Positions 1 to 9,584 are shown, counted from the first letter of the stretch. The stretch is 64,000 nt of DNA from Lachnospiraceae bacterium (GCA_024694625.1 JAILJP010000022.1:1-64000), one strand, 5' to 3'. Notes: generated by a model from the sequence alone, not told the origin. Numbers and translations: made by a program.

Positions 1-300
1 CGAGGTGCCATGGACGGCACCGAGAACACATAACCGAAATGGACTGAGATTGTGTGTGGTACCGACATCTAAAAACATGCTTCGTCTTTTTTCTTAGCAA
101 GCGGTGACTTAAGCCGGCTCACCTTGAGTTTTGAAAAGCGCTAAGAATAAAAACAAGTCTTTGTCCCCGGCACACACTTGCTTCGAACTGTAAATTGTTG
201 TCCGGACACAAAATGGATGCTCGTATTTAGCATCAAGAGTTTCTAGCATCCTTGCAAAATGCAGCGGGTGGGAGGGGCACCCCAAAAGGGGGGATAAAAA
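1..300. ncRNA. Candidate structured non-coding RNA, truncated by the window edge; strand and family unresolved
   Basis: No convincing ORF. Complementary segments: 4-9/16-21 (GGTGCC/GGCACC), 52-58/171-177 (GTGTGTG/CACACAC), 91-98/140-147 (TTCTTAGC/GCTAAGAA), 103-107/119-123 (GGTGA/TCACC), 216-221/229-234 (GATGCT/AGCATC) with alternative 215-221/245-251. Confidence 0.35.
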
Positions 301-315
301 AGGAACTGTGAATGG

Positions 316-353
316 AAAAAAAATATCCTTGCTCCATTACAGAGCAAGGATAT
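316..353 (-). terminator. Rho-independent terminator of the lipoprotein gene
   Basis: Perfect 12-bp stem ATATCCTTGCTC (323-334)/GAGCAAGGATAT (342-353) followed on the minus strand by T8. Confidence 0.9.
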
Positions 354-379
354 GATCATCTTTTTAAGAAGGGGTTTTA

Positions 380-835
380 TTACTGGATTGCTACCCAAGT
401 TCCTTCTGATTCAGCAGCTTCTACAATCAAAGGACCGTCTGTCTGCATGAATCCGGTTTTGTCTTCGGTAACTTCTCCGTTTTTCACTACAACTACCTGC
501 TCATCACCATAGAACATGCACTGAATATAGTATTCAGACTTGTCTGCTTTTCTAGAAACGGTAGCTGCAAATGTAGCACCTGCATCTTCGATTGTGTATT
601 CAATAATTGTATACTCATCATAGTCTGCATTTGCCTCGAAGACATCGTCCCCATATGTAGCCTTTAAGTCATCAAATGCGGATGCATCTGCTTCCTGTGT
701 ATCGCTGGATGCTTCTATTGTTTCTGTGCTTTCTGTAGCTGCACTTTCTTCGGATGTACTCTTACTTCCGCATCCGGCAAGAAGTCCTACTGTCATAACA
801 GTTGCCATTAATACAGTTAACAATCTCTTTCTCAT
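380..835 (-). CDS. Small secreted lipoprotein of unknown function
   Basis: 151 aa; signal peptide with lipobox LLAGC followed by a Ser/Glu/Thr-rich linker. Confidence 0.85.
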   Translation of the reverse strand: MRKRLLTVLMATVMTVGLLAGCGSKSTSEESAATESTETIEASSDTQEADASAFDDLKATYGDDVFEANADYDEYTIIEYTIEDAGATFAATVSRKADKSEYYIQCMFYGDEQVVVVKNGEVTEDKTGFMQTDGPLIVEAAESEGTWVAIQ

Positions 836-887
836 TTTTTATCTCCTTTACTATAACCTCGGAAGTCCCTCTTCCTTTGATGGATTG

Positions 888-893
888 ACTATA
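888..893 (-). promoter_or_regulatory. -10 box TATAGT (extended, TGC-TATAGT) of the lipoprotein promoter
   Basis: Minus strand TTCATGCTATAGT; 27 nt downstream of the proximal direct repeat. Confidence 0.65.
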
Positions 894-920
894 GCATGAA
901 ATAAATTCAAGAAATGATAC

Positions 921-953
921 TTGTCGCAAACCGTATTCCCTTTGTCGTGAAAC
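921..953 (-). promoter_or_regulatory. Putative LytTR-type operator, site C (two direct repeats, 21-bp period)
   Basis: Minus strand GTTTCACGACAA-agggaatacg-GTTTGCGACAA, upstream of the lipoprotein gene; matches sites A and B. Confidence 0.7.
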
Positions 954-957
954 GTCT

Positions 958-2457
958 TTATTCCAAAGTAAACTCGTAAAAAGAGAAGTGCCCTTTTCCT
1001 TCAAAATGGATAAAAATAGGCTCATTCTCACTGCCGCCTTCAAGGAAAACGGTGACGGAAGCAACATCCTTTAATAGTTCAATTCTTTTAGAACCAAGGC
1101 ATCTGTCCTTTCCCCACACTTCCACTCTTCCTTTTGCATTTCCGGAAATCAAAAGCTTTATTTTCTTTGTATTGGACAAATCAAAAAACTTATACCCAAT
1201 GACGGATTTGTCACAGACGTTTTTCACATATTGCTTCGGAGGATTTTTTCCCTCCTCTTCTTTGTAATCCGGTTCGTCCTGGGTCAGGTAGGGAACGCCA
1301 AAAAATGGGCGCTTAATCATGGATAAAAATTTGGTTTTCTTCTTTCCGTAAAGATTACAACAAATATGAGCCGGATAACGTCCTTTCCCTTCTAAGGGGC
1401 CCTCATTTAATCCGCAAGAAGTCATCTCCGCCTGATAAAACTTTCCATTTTCAAAACGAATCTTTTCCGCGCAAGCCTGACGGGAAGACTGTTTACGATT
1501 GCTCTGGCGATGATAAAACACATAATACTGCCCATTGATTTCTATCAAACTTCCATGGGTATTTCCCGTATCATTGGATGCAGTGGAAATGGTACGCTCT
1601 CCTCCTTTTGTTTTTCCGTTATAGGCCAAAAGACCGATATCACCATTGGAAATCAACGTACCACCATAAACAAACCCTTTTGTAGGTTCATTGCTTACAG
1701 CATAACAAAGTTCATGACTTTGAAGGGAACTGTAAATGAAGTAATACCTTCCGTCAAATTTTCTCAAAGAAGAGGCTTCTAAGAATTCATGACCTTCGTA
1801 TCCACTGCCTTTGCTGTTTGCCTCTCCACAAACACCGATGTGCATAGGCCCCTTTTTTACCGTCAGCATATCCTTTGGATCCAACTCATAGCACATGGGT
1901 CCTTCCAAAGATGGCTTTGAGCCTTCCAAAATAATGGGATTGGACTTTAGCCCAAATCCGGTGTACAAATACAGTCTTCCGTCATCATCCAAGAAAATCC
2001 CCGGATCAAACTGCAAAGGTCCCCCTTCTTTTCCAATTGGGGTGCCATCCTCATAATGCACATATCCGTAAAACTCATACTTTCCTGCCGGTTCATCACA
2101 AACCGCCACTGAAATCATCTTGGTACCACCGATAAAGTAGTAAAGATAAAATCTTCCATCCGGCCCTGTTAACATATCCGGTGCTGCCATTCCATTGAAA
2201 AGCATCAAGCCCTTCGCCTCCGGGTCCTGTTCTCTTCGAAGAATTTCTCCCTCATAGCGCCAATCTCCCAAATCATCCAAAGGCGCGGAATAACAAACAT
2301 AGTTATTTAAGCAAAAATTCCATCCGTTAAACTTATCGTGAGAGCCATAGACATATACCCGGTCTCCCACAATGTGAGGTTCTCCGTCCGGCACGTACTC
2401 ATAGCTTGGCATATAGGGGTTAAATGCTTGTGTTTTTTCCATTTTATTTCCATCCAT
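958..2457 (-). CDS. Glycoside hydrolase family 43 protein (arabinofuranosidase/xylosidase type)
   Basis: GH43-like N-terminus (NPYMPSYEYVPDGEPHIVGDRVYVYGSHDK), FDPGIFLDDDGRLYLYTG, GHEFLEASSLRKFDGRYYFIYSS. Start may be the internal MEKTQ at 2442. Confidence 0.88.
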   Translation of the reverse strand: MDGNKMEKTQAFNPYMPSYEYVPDGEPHIVGDRVYVYGSHDKFNGWNFCLNNYVCYSAPLDDLGDWRYEGEILRREQDPEAKGLMLFNGMAAPDMLTGPDGRFYLYYFIGGTKMISVAVCDEPAGKYEFYGYVHYEDGTPIGKEGGPLQFDPGIFLDDDGRLYLYTGFGLKSNPIILEGSKPSLEGPMCYELDPKDMLTVKKGPMHIGVCGEANSKGSGYEGHEFLEASSLRKFDGRYYFIYSSLQSHELCYAVSNEPTKGFVYGGTLISNGDIGLLAYNGKTKGGERTISTASNDTGNTHGSLIEINGQYYVFYHRQSNRKQSSRQACAEKIRFENGKFYQAEMTSCGLNEGPLEGKGRYPAHICCNLYGKKKTKFLSMIKRPFFGVPYLTQDEPDYKEEEGKNPPKQYVKNVCDKSVIGYKFFDLSNTKKIKLLISGNAKGRVEVWGKDRCLGSKRIELLKDVASVTVFLEGGSENEPIFIHFEGKGHFSFYEFTLE

Positions 2458-2488
2458 TTCTTTATTAGCAAGTCAATATTTACACCAA

Positions 2489-3526
2489 TTATAAATGCTC
2501 ATTTATAAAACTGCATAATTTTTCCAACTGGTCTTGGGAATAACATCTGTCGTCTGCATGTTTTCCGTTTTCAATCACCACATAGGAAACATTTTTTTCT
2601 CCCAGTAAAGCCTTAGCATCTTCATAAAAATACTGGGACTGCAAAATGGGAACGGTAATATCGGAATCCCCGTGGCAGATCCAAATGGCCAAATCCAAAT
2701 CCGTATTTTTTTCCAAATAATACATAGGGGAAATCTCATTTATTTCTTCTTTTGTCATGTCAGAAATTTCTTTTCCCAACCAGTAGGATTCAATGGTGGT
2801 TTCCTTTGCATCCTCCGGGATATACTTTGTCACCCAGTTATTTGCAATGTCGTAAACCCAGGCGGGAAGTCCAACCTCCTTCCACTGACTATGGGCGGTT
2901 TCCATATCTATCACACCGTAGTAATCCACCAATACCGACACCTTTGCCGATACATCTCCGTAGATATCTTCATCAATGTATTCCAAATCACAAAACTCAT
3001 CGTCACCAGTCACCGCTGCCATGGTGGCCAGATATCCACCGGCAGATTCTCCCCAAATGGCAATGGAGGAGGCATCGTATCCGTATTCTTTTGCATGGGC
3101 TCTCAAATATCTCACACAGGCCTTTACATCTTCCAACGCAGCGGGATAGATTTCTTCCTGAGCCAATCGATAGTTTACGGAAGCACAGGCAAATCCATGA
3201 TCCCTGAAATAACGATACATAAGCTGTGCCTGTCGGCTTGTGGCGTCATTGCTGACAAATCCGCCACCGTGGACCAACACAAAAAGTGGGGGATTTTCCA
3301 CATCATCCGGCACATAAATATTTACATAATCCGATTCCGACACCGAAGCGTAGTTTACCTTTTCATAAAAGGTACCGCCACTCCATTCGTCTGTACTTTC
3401 ATCCAATTCATAGGTAGGGGCTGTCAAGTTATCAAACACCCACCCAATTACTTTATGATAATAAATCACACCAATGGCAATCACCAAAAGAATTACCAAG
3501 GCGATTATTCCTATCTTTTTTTTCAT
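2489..3526 (-). CDS. Membrane-anchored alpha/beta hydrolase (esterase/lipase, hormone-sensitive-lipase-like)
   Basis: HGGGF oxyanion motif, GESAGG nucleophile elbow, N-terminal TM segment, C-terminal GKHADD. Confidence 0.88.
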   Translation of the reverse strand: MKKKIGIIALVILLVIAIGVIYYHKVIGWVFDNLTAPTYELDESTDEWSGGTFYEKVNYASVSESDYVNIYVPDDVENPPLFVLVHGGGFVSNDATSRQAQLMYRYFRDHGFACASVNYRLAQEEIYPAALEDVKACVRYLRAHAKEYGYDASSIAIWGESAGGYLATMAAVTGDDEFCDLEYIDEDIYGDVSAKVSVLVDYYGVIDMETAHSQWKEVGLPAWVYDIANNWVTKYIPEDAKETTIESYWLGKEISDMTKEEINEISPMYYLEKNTDLDLAIWICHGDSDITVPILQSQYFYEDAKALLGEKNVSYVVIENGKHADDRCYSQDQLEKLCSFINEHL

Positions 3527-3586
3527 TTTTGGTCTCCTATATCCTGTTTGTCTGCTTTGATTTCAAAGGATCTTTTAAAATCACAA

Positions 3587-3610
3587 TAGGGGAAGCATAT
3601 GCTTCCCCTA
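3587..3610. repeat. Perfect palindromic hairpin inside the GH3 operon
   Basis: TAGGGGAAGCATATGCTTCCCCTA between the small membrane-protein gene and the esterase gene; weak T-run on the minus strand. Confidence 0.7.
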
Positions 3611-3627
3611 CAAAAATAATATCAATT

Positions 3628-4044
3628 CTATACTTCTTTTTGCAATGGTAAAAAGTTTGCAACAATGTTTACAATCATTGCCACCAAAGTGATTGCCTCA
3701 AAAACAATAAATGTAATGATGGTATCCACTCCGTCCAATCCTGCTACCACGTAGCCCAACTGGTTTACCATTAGATAAAAGCCTGCTCCAGCAGCACCCG
3801 CGTCAAAGATTGCTCCAAGTATAGGCATAAAGCTTACTGCTACGGTGAAATTGGAATTGGATGCTTGCTTTTTCATCATTACAATCATTCCTGCTTCCAA
3901 CAAAACTGCCAATACCAAAAATACAAAGACAACAGGCAGTGTATACATCACTTGGGTATAAACAATACATGCTACCAAAGATAATGCGGCTGCAATCAAT
4001 GTAAACATAAATCCTACAGATTTTTTCTGACTCATATCCTTCAC
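3628..4044 (-). CDS. Small integral membrane protein, four predicted TM segments
   Basis: 138 aa, strongly hydrophobic; directly downstream of the GH3 gene. Confidence 0.75.
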   Translation of the reverse strand: MKDMSQKKSVGFMFTLIAAALSLVACIVYTQVMYTLPVVFVFLVLAVLLEAGMIVMMKKQASNSNFTVAVSFMPILGAIFDAGAAGAGFYLMVNQLGYVVAGLDGVDTIITFIVFEAITLVAMIVNIVANFLPLQKEV

Positions 4045-4048
4045 CTCA

Positions 4049-7000
4049 CTATCTTCTTTCTTCTTTATATGCTTTTACTGTCATAAGTCCGGAACAAATT
4101 GTGGTTGCACCAAACAATACAATACCAAGAATAATCAACCACTGATACCAGGTAAGCACACGCTTAATCTCAGTGTTTACAGATAACCCGTTCATCGCAT
4201 TGGAATCTGCTAACTGATAGAACCAGTACTTAATGCTATTCTGCATCATTTCCTGGAATGCGGTATCTTTTGCGATTTCTGACTTGGATGCCGCCATGGT
4301 TCCGATTTCTGAGGTATCATATGCTGATGTGGTAAGGCAATTTCCACCACCGGCAAAAGTGATATCTCTCCAGTTCATATAATCCGCACCGTTAATCATA
4401 TCGGTAACAAAGGCACCTTCATAGCCCCACTCATTTCTTGAAATATTTACAAGGAGTGGTTCGTATGCACCAACAAATACGGTTCCTGCACGGTTAAATG
4501 CTGTCATAACGGAAGATGTGGTATTGGTTGCCATTGCCAACTGGAAGCAACGAAGTTCATTTTCTCTTGCCGCCTGCTCATTCATAAAGGTAGACAAACC
4601 GGAACGGTTGCTTTCCTGATGGTTGAATGCAAAATGCTTCATCTGGGTATTCAATCCCTTTGCTTCTGCACCTTCGCAAAATGCTACGGCACAAAGTCCG
4701 GTAAGGATGGAATCCTCTGAATAATATTCATGATTTCTTGCACAATAAGGTGTACGGTGTTCATTGGACCAAAGAGCATCTTCTGCAAATGCGTCACCTT
4801 CCTGTGCGATTAATTCAGCATTTAAGGTAGCTGCCATTACAGGTTCTGTAGGGAAGGTACACATAGAATATTTTGCATACTCATCATCTTCGGAAACATA
4901 AGTTGCTTCACTAGACTGAGATGCAGTCCAACGAACATAGTATCCGGCAACCTGATCAAAGGTAAATCCTACAGGTCCGTCGTTTGAGTATGTTCTGGGT
5001 AAAAGTACGGAGTCAACATTTTCAATATCATCTCCGCCTTTTTCAATAAACTGAATGGCTTCATCCAAGCTCATCTGCTGAACCAGCTTATCCCAGAATT
5101 CATCATCCAGATCTTTTACACCAATGTAATTTCCATCTTCATCAAATTCCAAAGCATCCAAAATAGTAAGACCATTGTCTTCTTCCCACTGAACGCCCTC
5201 TCCATTTTCCGTCAGTTCATAAACGCTATTGGTCAATCCTGCCATCATTTCCTCTGTTGGAGTAAATGCTTCGATGGTAGTCCAACCCTTTGTCCAATCA
5301 CTTCTGGTGGTATACTCTACCGCATCATCAATGTAAGTATTCAAATCCATAGATGAAAGCTGATTTTCCACATTTTCAGAGTAAGTAGTTGCATCAGTTT
5401 CAGCCAGATTCCAAACTACAGCATTGGCAGTGTTAATCACGTCCTTTTCTGTGGTACGAACCAAGCCTGACTCAGAACCGGTCTTATTTGCCAACACATT
5501 GTTCAATGCTTCATGGGCACCGTTTCCGATTGCAAAATAGTAATCACCGGCATCCAATACCCAGGCACCCTTTGTTCCATTGGCATTGTCTGCTGTTTCA
5601 TCATAGCTTGCAAAATAAGATGCATCAAAGGTGATTTCCACTGTTTCAGATGCTCCAGGCTGAAGTTCTGAAGTCTTTGCAAAACCAACCAACTGAATGG
5701 CAGATTTTTCAACACCCCCTGAAATATAGGGAGCCTGTACGTAAAGCTGTGCTGTGGATTTTCCTGCAACACTTCCTGTGTTTGTTACGGTAACCTTTGC
5801 TGTGGAGGTTCCTCCTACGTTTACTTCCACACTATCCAAAGTCTGTTCAAAGGTGGAATAAGACAATCCATATCCAAAGGAATAACTTACTTCATCTCCA
5901 TAGGACCAGGCACTTCCGGTAGAAGAGCCACTGGTGGAGGTAGCATTTCCCTGATTTAATACAGCATCTTCGTAACGGGTTTCATAGTATTTGTATCCGT
6001 CGTAAATGCCTTCAGACTCTACTAAATACCAATCCCCTTTATCATTGGCATCCAAAGCGTCGGATGCATCGGAGTTGGAAGCGTTGGCATAGGTATAAAC
6101 GCCGAAATTTACCATAGCAGGTGAAGATGCTGAATTTACCGCGTAGGTATCTGTCAAAGAGCCGGAAGGATTTACTTCACCGCTTAACACATCAGCAACT
6201 CCCAAGAATCCATATACACCAGGATCTCCTACCCAGATAATGGAATCAATTTCGGAATCGTTCTTTAAGTCTTCAATTTCAATGGCATTGGAAGCGTTAA
6301 TCATAACTACTACCTTAGTGCTATGGGCCTTTGCCAATGCAATCATTTCTTTTTCATAATCGGACAATGCCAAAGGTCTTTCATAACTGTCATCCGTACC
6401 GGTGGTCATTTCCGTTTCATAATCTGCTGCCTCTGATGAATCTCTTGAGATTACCACCAAAGCAACCGTTCCATCTGCAGAAGAAAGGACATCATCAGTA
6501 TACAAAGAAGAAGGCAATTCCCCTACGTTGTAAGTGGAAGGATTTTCATAAATCGGTCCAAAAGAAGGAGAAAGCGCATGTCCTGCTGTTCTTGCATATT
6601 CCTTTGCTTCCTCAGAAGAATACAAATCAATCATGGTCTGATTCAATGTGTATCCTTTTTCCATTAAGGCTTTTTCAATATCGTAACTCTCCTGTCCGGC
6701 TTCATCATTTACCGTTGCAGAGGAACCGATCATTCCCCCCAATGTGGGATAATGGGAGTTTAATCCCCAAAGGGTTACAGTTTCTGAAGAGATATCCAAA
6801 GGCAATGCCAAATTGTCATTTTTTAACAATACACATCCTTCCTCTGAGATTTCCTCCGCCAAAGCATTTTTGGCTTCCACTACATCAGATAATGATTCAT
6901 AATCCGAATCAAAATAGGTCACATCTTCATCACCGTCTCCGGTGTTCACATACTTAAAATTTGATGTTCCCAGTCGCGTGTTAATAATAGCTGTATTTGC

Positions 7001-7090
7001 ATAAGCAATGGTCGTTCCGCATACAACTATCGTCAGGAGGGATGCACTGATTGCTGTCAGTCCCCTCCATTTTCGAAATTTCTTTCCCAT
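4049..7090 (-). CDS. Membrane-anchored glycoside hydrolase family 3 protein with permuted domain order (GH3_C - Fn3-like - GH3_N)
   Basis: GH3_C motifs (GCVLLKNDNLALPL, GDPGVYGFLGVADVLSGEVNPSGSLTDTY) precede GH3_N motifs (KHFAFNHQESNRSG, WGYEGAFVTDM). TM helices at both termini. Confidence 0.92.
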   Translation of the reverse strand: MGKKFRKWRGLTAISASLLTIVVCGTTIAYANTAIINTRLGTSNFKYVNTGDGDEDVTYFDSDYESLSDVVEAKNALAEEISEEGCVLLKNDNLALPLDISSETVTLWGLNSHYPTLGGMIGSSATVNDEAGQESYDIEKALMEKGYTLNQTMIDLYSSEEAKEYARTAGHALSPSFGPIYENPSTYNVGELPSSLYTDDVLSSADGTVALVVISRDSSEAADYETEMTTGTDDSYERPLALSDYEKEMIALAKAHSTKVVVMINASNAIEIEDLKNDSEIDSIIWVGDPGVYGFLGVADVLSGEVNPSGSLTDTYAVNSASSPAMVNFGVYTYANASNSDASDALDANDKGDWYLVESEGIYDGYKYYETRYEDAVLNQGNATSTSGSSTGSAWSYGDEVSYSFGYGLSYSTFEQTLDSVEVNVGGTSTAKVTVTNTGSVAGKSTAQLYVQAPYISGGVEKSAIQLVGFAKTSELQPGASETVEITFDASYFASYDETADNANGTKGAWVLDAGDYYFAIGNGAHEALNNVLANKTGSESGLVRTTEKDVINTANAVVWNLAETDATTYSENVENQLSSMDLNTYIDDAVEYTTRSDWTKGWTTIEAFTPTEEMMAGLTNSVYELTENGEGVQWEEDNGLTILDALEFDEDGNYIGVKDLDDEFWDKLVQQMSLDEAIQFIEKGGDDIENVDSVLLPRTYSNDGPVGFTFDQVAGYYVRWTASQSSEATYVSEDDEYAKYSMCTFPTEPVMAATLNAELIAQEGDAFAEDALWSNEHRTPYCARNHEYYSEDSILTGLCAVAFCEGAEAKGLNTQMKHFAFNHQESNRSGLSTFMNEQAARENELRCFQLAMATNTTSSVMTAFNRAGTVFVGAYEPLLVNISRNEWGYEGAFVTDMINGADYMNWRDITFAGGGNCLTTSAYDTSEIGTMAASKSEIAKDTAFQEMMQNSIKYWFYQLADSNAMNGLSVNTEIKRVLTWYQWLIILGIVLFGATTICSGLMTVKAYKEERR

Positions 7091-7168
7091 GAAAATTTCC
7101 CCTTTCTATAACCTCCGGATGTAACCGAACCAGTTTCGATATATTACTACCATCCGTATTTCATCTTA

Positions 7169-7174
7169 AATATA
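7169..7174 (-). promoter_or_regulatory. -10 box TATATT (extended, TGC-TATATT) of the GH3 operon promoter
   Basis: Minus strand GAATGCTATATTT; 27 nt downstream of the proximal direct repeat. Confidence 0.65.
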
Positions 7175-7195
7175 GCATTCCGATTTTCCGAAAAA

Positions 7196-9571
7196 TTATA
7201 GCTGTCGTAAACCAATCGTCACTTGTCGTAAACGGTTTGTTTCGTCAGAAACACTTACTACCACTTCGTTGGCATCCTCCTTTGCTTTTACAACGCAAAG
7301 GGCCTGACCGTAGTAAGTAAAGGTCTTATCTTTGTCATAGCCGTCCTTGTTATAGGAGCAGGCATTTCCCAGTCCCAAAAGAGTTCCGCCTTCTACCTTT
7401 ACCGATACCTGATGTTTTTCCATGGGCTTTAACACGCCCTTTTCATCCGTATAACGAATAGGAATATACACAAGGTCTCCCTGATGAATCACTGACTCTT
7501 CCGGCGTAACATTTAAAATCGTTTCTTTTGATGCTGTGTATAAGGAGTTTTCTTCCAGCAATTTTCCCTCTTTATCATAAGTTTTCACCTGTAAGGTTCC
7601 CGGCGAATAGACAAGTTTGTAATGGGCTCTGCATTCTTTGCCCAATCTCTTTTTACCTAGAGAAACTCCATTTAAAAAGAGTTCGCAAGTCTCTCCTTTT
7701 CCGTAGACTTCCACAAAAGCATTCATTCCCTCACACCCGGGATAGGTCCAGCTTTCCAAAGCATCTGTCATCTTCCATGCAGAAGGAGAATGTTTTCCTC
7801 TTTGATAGACAGGCTTTACCGCAATGGCAGGCTTTTTTTGTTTATCAAATACAACTCTGGTATAGGCCGCTTCTCCGTTGGGATTTCCCAAAATATCAAT
7901 ACGTCCGCTTCCTGCGGTTAACCAACCCCATTCAGGTGAATTCTTTGGCGCATAATCCTCATATTCCCAGGCACCAATTCCCGCTTCTCCGATATAATCC
8001 ATTCCGGCCCAAACAAAATCACCGATGATTCTTGGATTTTCCTTTGCAATCTCCATAAACTGCCATGCATCTTTACAGAAGGTTTCACTTCCTAAAATCA
8101 AACGGGAAGGGTATTTTCTCAAATCTTTTTTATAACGTAAAATACCATAATTGTATCCGGCAATATCCATGGCAGCATAGGCATCCCTTGTCTTTACGTC
8201 ACAGGCATAAATGGTAGCCCCCAACTTCATGGTTTTGTCTCCAAAGATTCCTGCTAAGGTATTGTAAAATTCACTTCCTACCGGTTTTTGTTTTTTCTTA
8301 GTGTCTTCCTCTGCCTTGTCATCGGAATACACACCGAATCCTGCAGAACTTAAAAAGTTAAAGAAAATGTTGATTCCACAGCTCACCGGTCTGCTGTCAT
8401 CCAGTTCATGCAAACGGTCAGTGAAATCCTGGGTCAGTTTAATTCCCTTTTTTTGCGCAGTTTCCGCTACTTCATTTCCGGTGGAATACATGATTACAGA
8501 AGGATGGTTGAAATCCTTGTATACCATGTCCTTTAAGTCCTGCTGCCAGTTCTCCATTAAATAATTTACATAATCATATTTTGTCTTATGAATGTACCAA
8601 GCATCCACATACTCATCCATTACCAACATTCCCAAGCGGTCACAGGCACGAAGCAAAGCTTTGGAGCAGGGGTTATGGGCACTTCTTAAGGCATTATACC
8701 CTTGTTCCAAATGAAGTCTTACCTTTCGCTCTTCTGCCTTGTCATAAGCGCAAGCTCCCAACACACCATTGTCGTGATGGATGCAGGCACCTTTTAGCAA
8801 CACCCGCTTACCGTTAATGGTCATTCCCTCCTTCGGTGTCCAACGAAGTTCACGGATACCAAATTCTTCCGTCACTTCATCCTCGCCGTAGGATACTTTG
8901 ATTCGATATAAATAAGGAGACTCCGGTGACCAGAGATTTCCCTCTTCCAATTCCACTTCAAACCAATGGTCCACCGGTCCTTTTTGAGAAAGCACAACCT
9001 TCCCCTCTTGATCCAAAATTAAAATCGTAACTTCCTCTTTTCCACCGTAGACCTCAGCCTTTATTCCAAGGCGAATGGGCGCAATGGATAACGTCTTTAC
9101 CTTTACTCCATCCAATGCAATATGTTCTTTTGGCAACTCATACAACCAAACCGGACGATAAATACCGGTTCCGGAATACCATCTGCTGTTGGGCTGATCA
9201 GAATTTCTGGCAATTACACGAAGGGAATTTTTTTCTCCATAGGTAATGTAGTCATCCAAGGTTACATAAAACCCGGTATAACCATAGGGATGAAAGCAAG
9301 CCTTGTTCCCGTTTACATACACCTCAGCGTTGTGATAAACCCCTTCAAATTCCAACACCAAATGTTTTTGTTGCTTTTCTTTTTCTACAAAAAAAATGGT
9401 CTCATACTCATAGTCTTTTGCGTCAAACCATCCGATATTGTGCATACCGTCACTGTCATTGCTTCTTGTTTCATGAATCATGGCATCATGGGGAAGATTC
9501 ACCTCATGCCATGCTACATCTTCTCCCAGAGGACGCACCCGCCAATTTTTATTAAAATCTTGTTTTCTCAT
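7196..9571 (-). CDS. Glycoside hydrolase family 2 protein (beta-galactosidase/beta-glucuronidase type)
   Basis: N-terminal FNKNWRVRPLGEDVAWHEVNLPHDA, acid/base STGNEV, putative nucleophile LGSETF. Confidence 0.92.
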   Translation of the reverse strand: MRKQDFNKNWRVRPLGEDVAWHEVNLPHDAMIHETRSNDSDGMHNIGWFDAKDYEYETIFFVEKEKQQKHLVLEFEGVYHNAEVYVNGNKACFHPYGYTGFYVTLDDYITYGEKNSLRVIARNSDQPNSRWYSGTGIYRPVWLYELPKEHIALDGVKVKTLSIAPIRLGIKAEVYGGKEEVTILILDQEGKVVLSQKGPVDHWFEVELEEGNLWSPESPYLYRIKVSYGEDEVTEEFGIRELRWTPKEGMTINGKRVLLKGACIHHDNGVLGACAYDKAEERKVRLHLEQGYNALRSAHNPCSKALLRACDRLGMLVMDEYVDAWYIHKTKYDYVNYLMENWQQDLKDMVYKDFNHPSVIMYSTGNEVAETAQKKGIKLTQDFTDRLHELDDSRPVSCGINIFFNFLSSAGFGVYSDDKAEEDTKKKQKPVGSEFYNTLAGIFGDKTMKLGATIYACDVKTRDAYAAMDIAGYNYGILRYKKDLRKYPSRLILGSETFCKDAWQFMEIAKENPRIIGDFVWAGMDYIGEAGIGAWEYEDYAPKNSPEWGWLTAGSGRIDILGNPNGEAAYTRVVFDKQKKPAIAVKPVYQRGKHSPSAWKMTDALESWTYPGCEGMNAFVEVYGKGETCELFLNGVSLGKKRLGKECRAHYKLVYSPGTLQVKTYDKEGKLLEENSLYTASKETILNVTPEESVIHQGDLVYIPIRYTDEKGVLKPMEKHQVSVKVEGGTLLGLGNACSYNKDGYDKDKTFTYYGQALCVVKAKEDANEVVVSVSDETNRLRQVTIGLRQL
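7202..7233 (-). promoter_or_regulatory. Putative LytTR-type operator, site B (two direct repeats, 21-bp period)
   Basis: Minus strand GTTTACGACAA-gtgacgattg-GTTTACGACAG; lies in the last codons of the GH2 gene, upstream of GH3. Confidence 0.75.
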
Positions 9572-9584
9572 AATAAAAACCTTT

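Noticed and set aside
1-300. Group II intron remnant, tmRNA, RNase P RNA or IscB/HEARO-type RNA
   Set aside because: Only a ~15-nt similarity to a group II intron domain I segment came to mind. No domain V, reverse transcriptase, tmRNA tag ORF or RNase P signature was seen. Reported only as an unassigned structured candidate.
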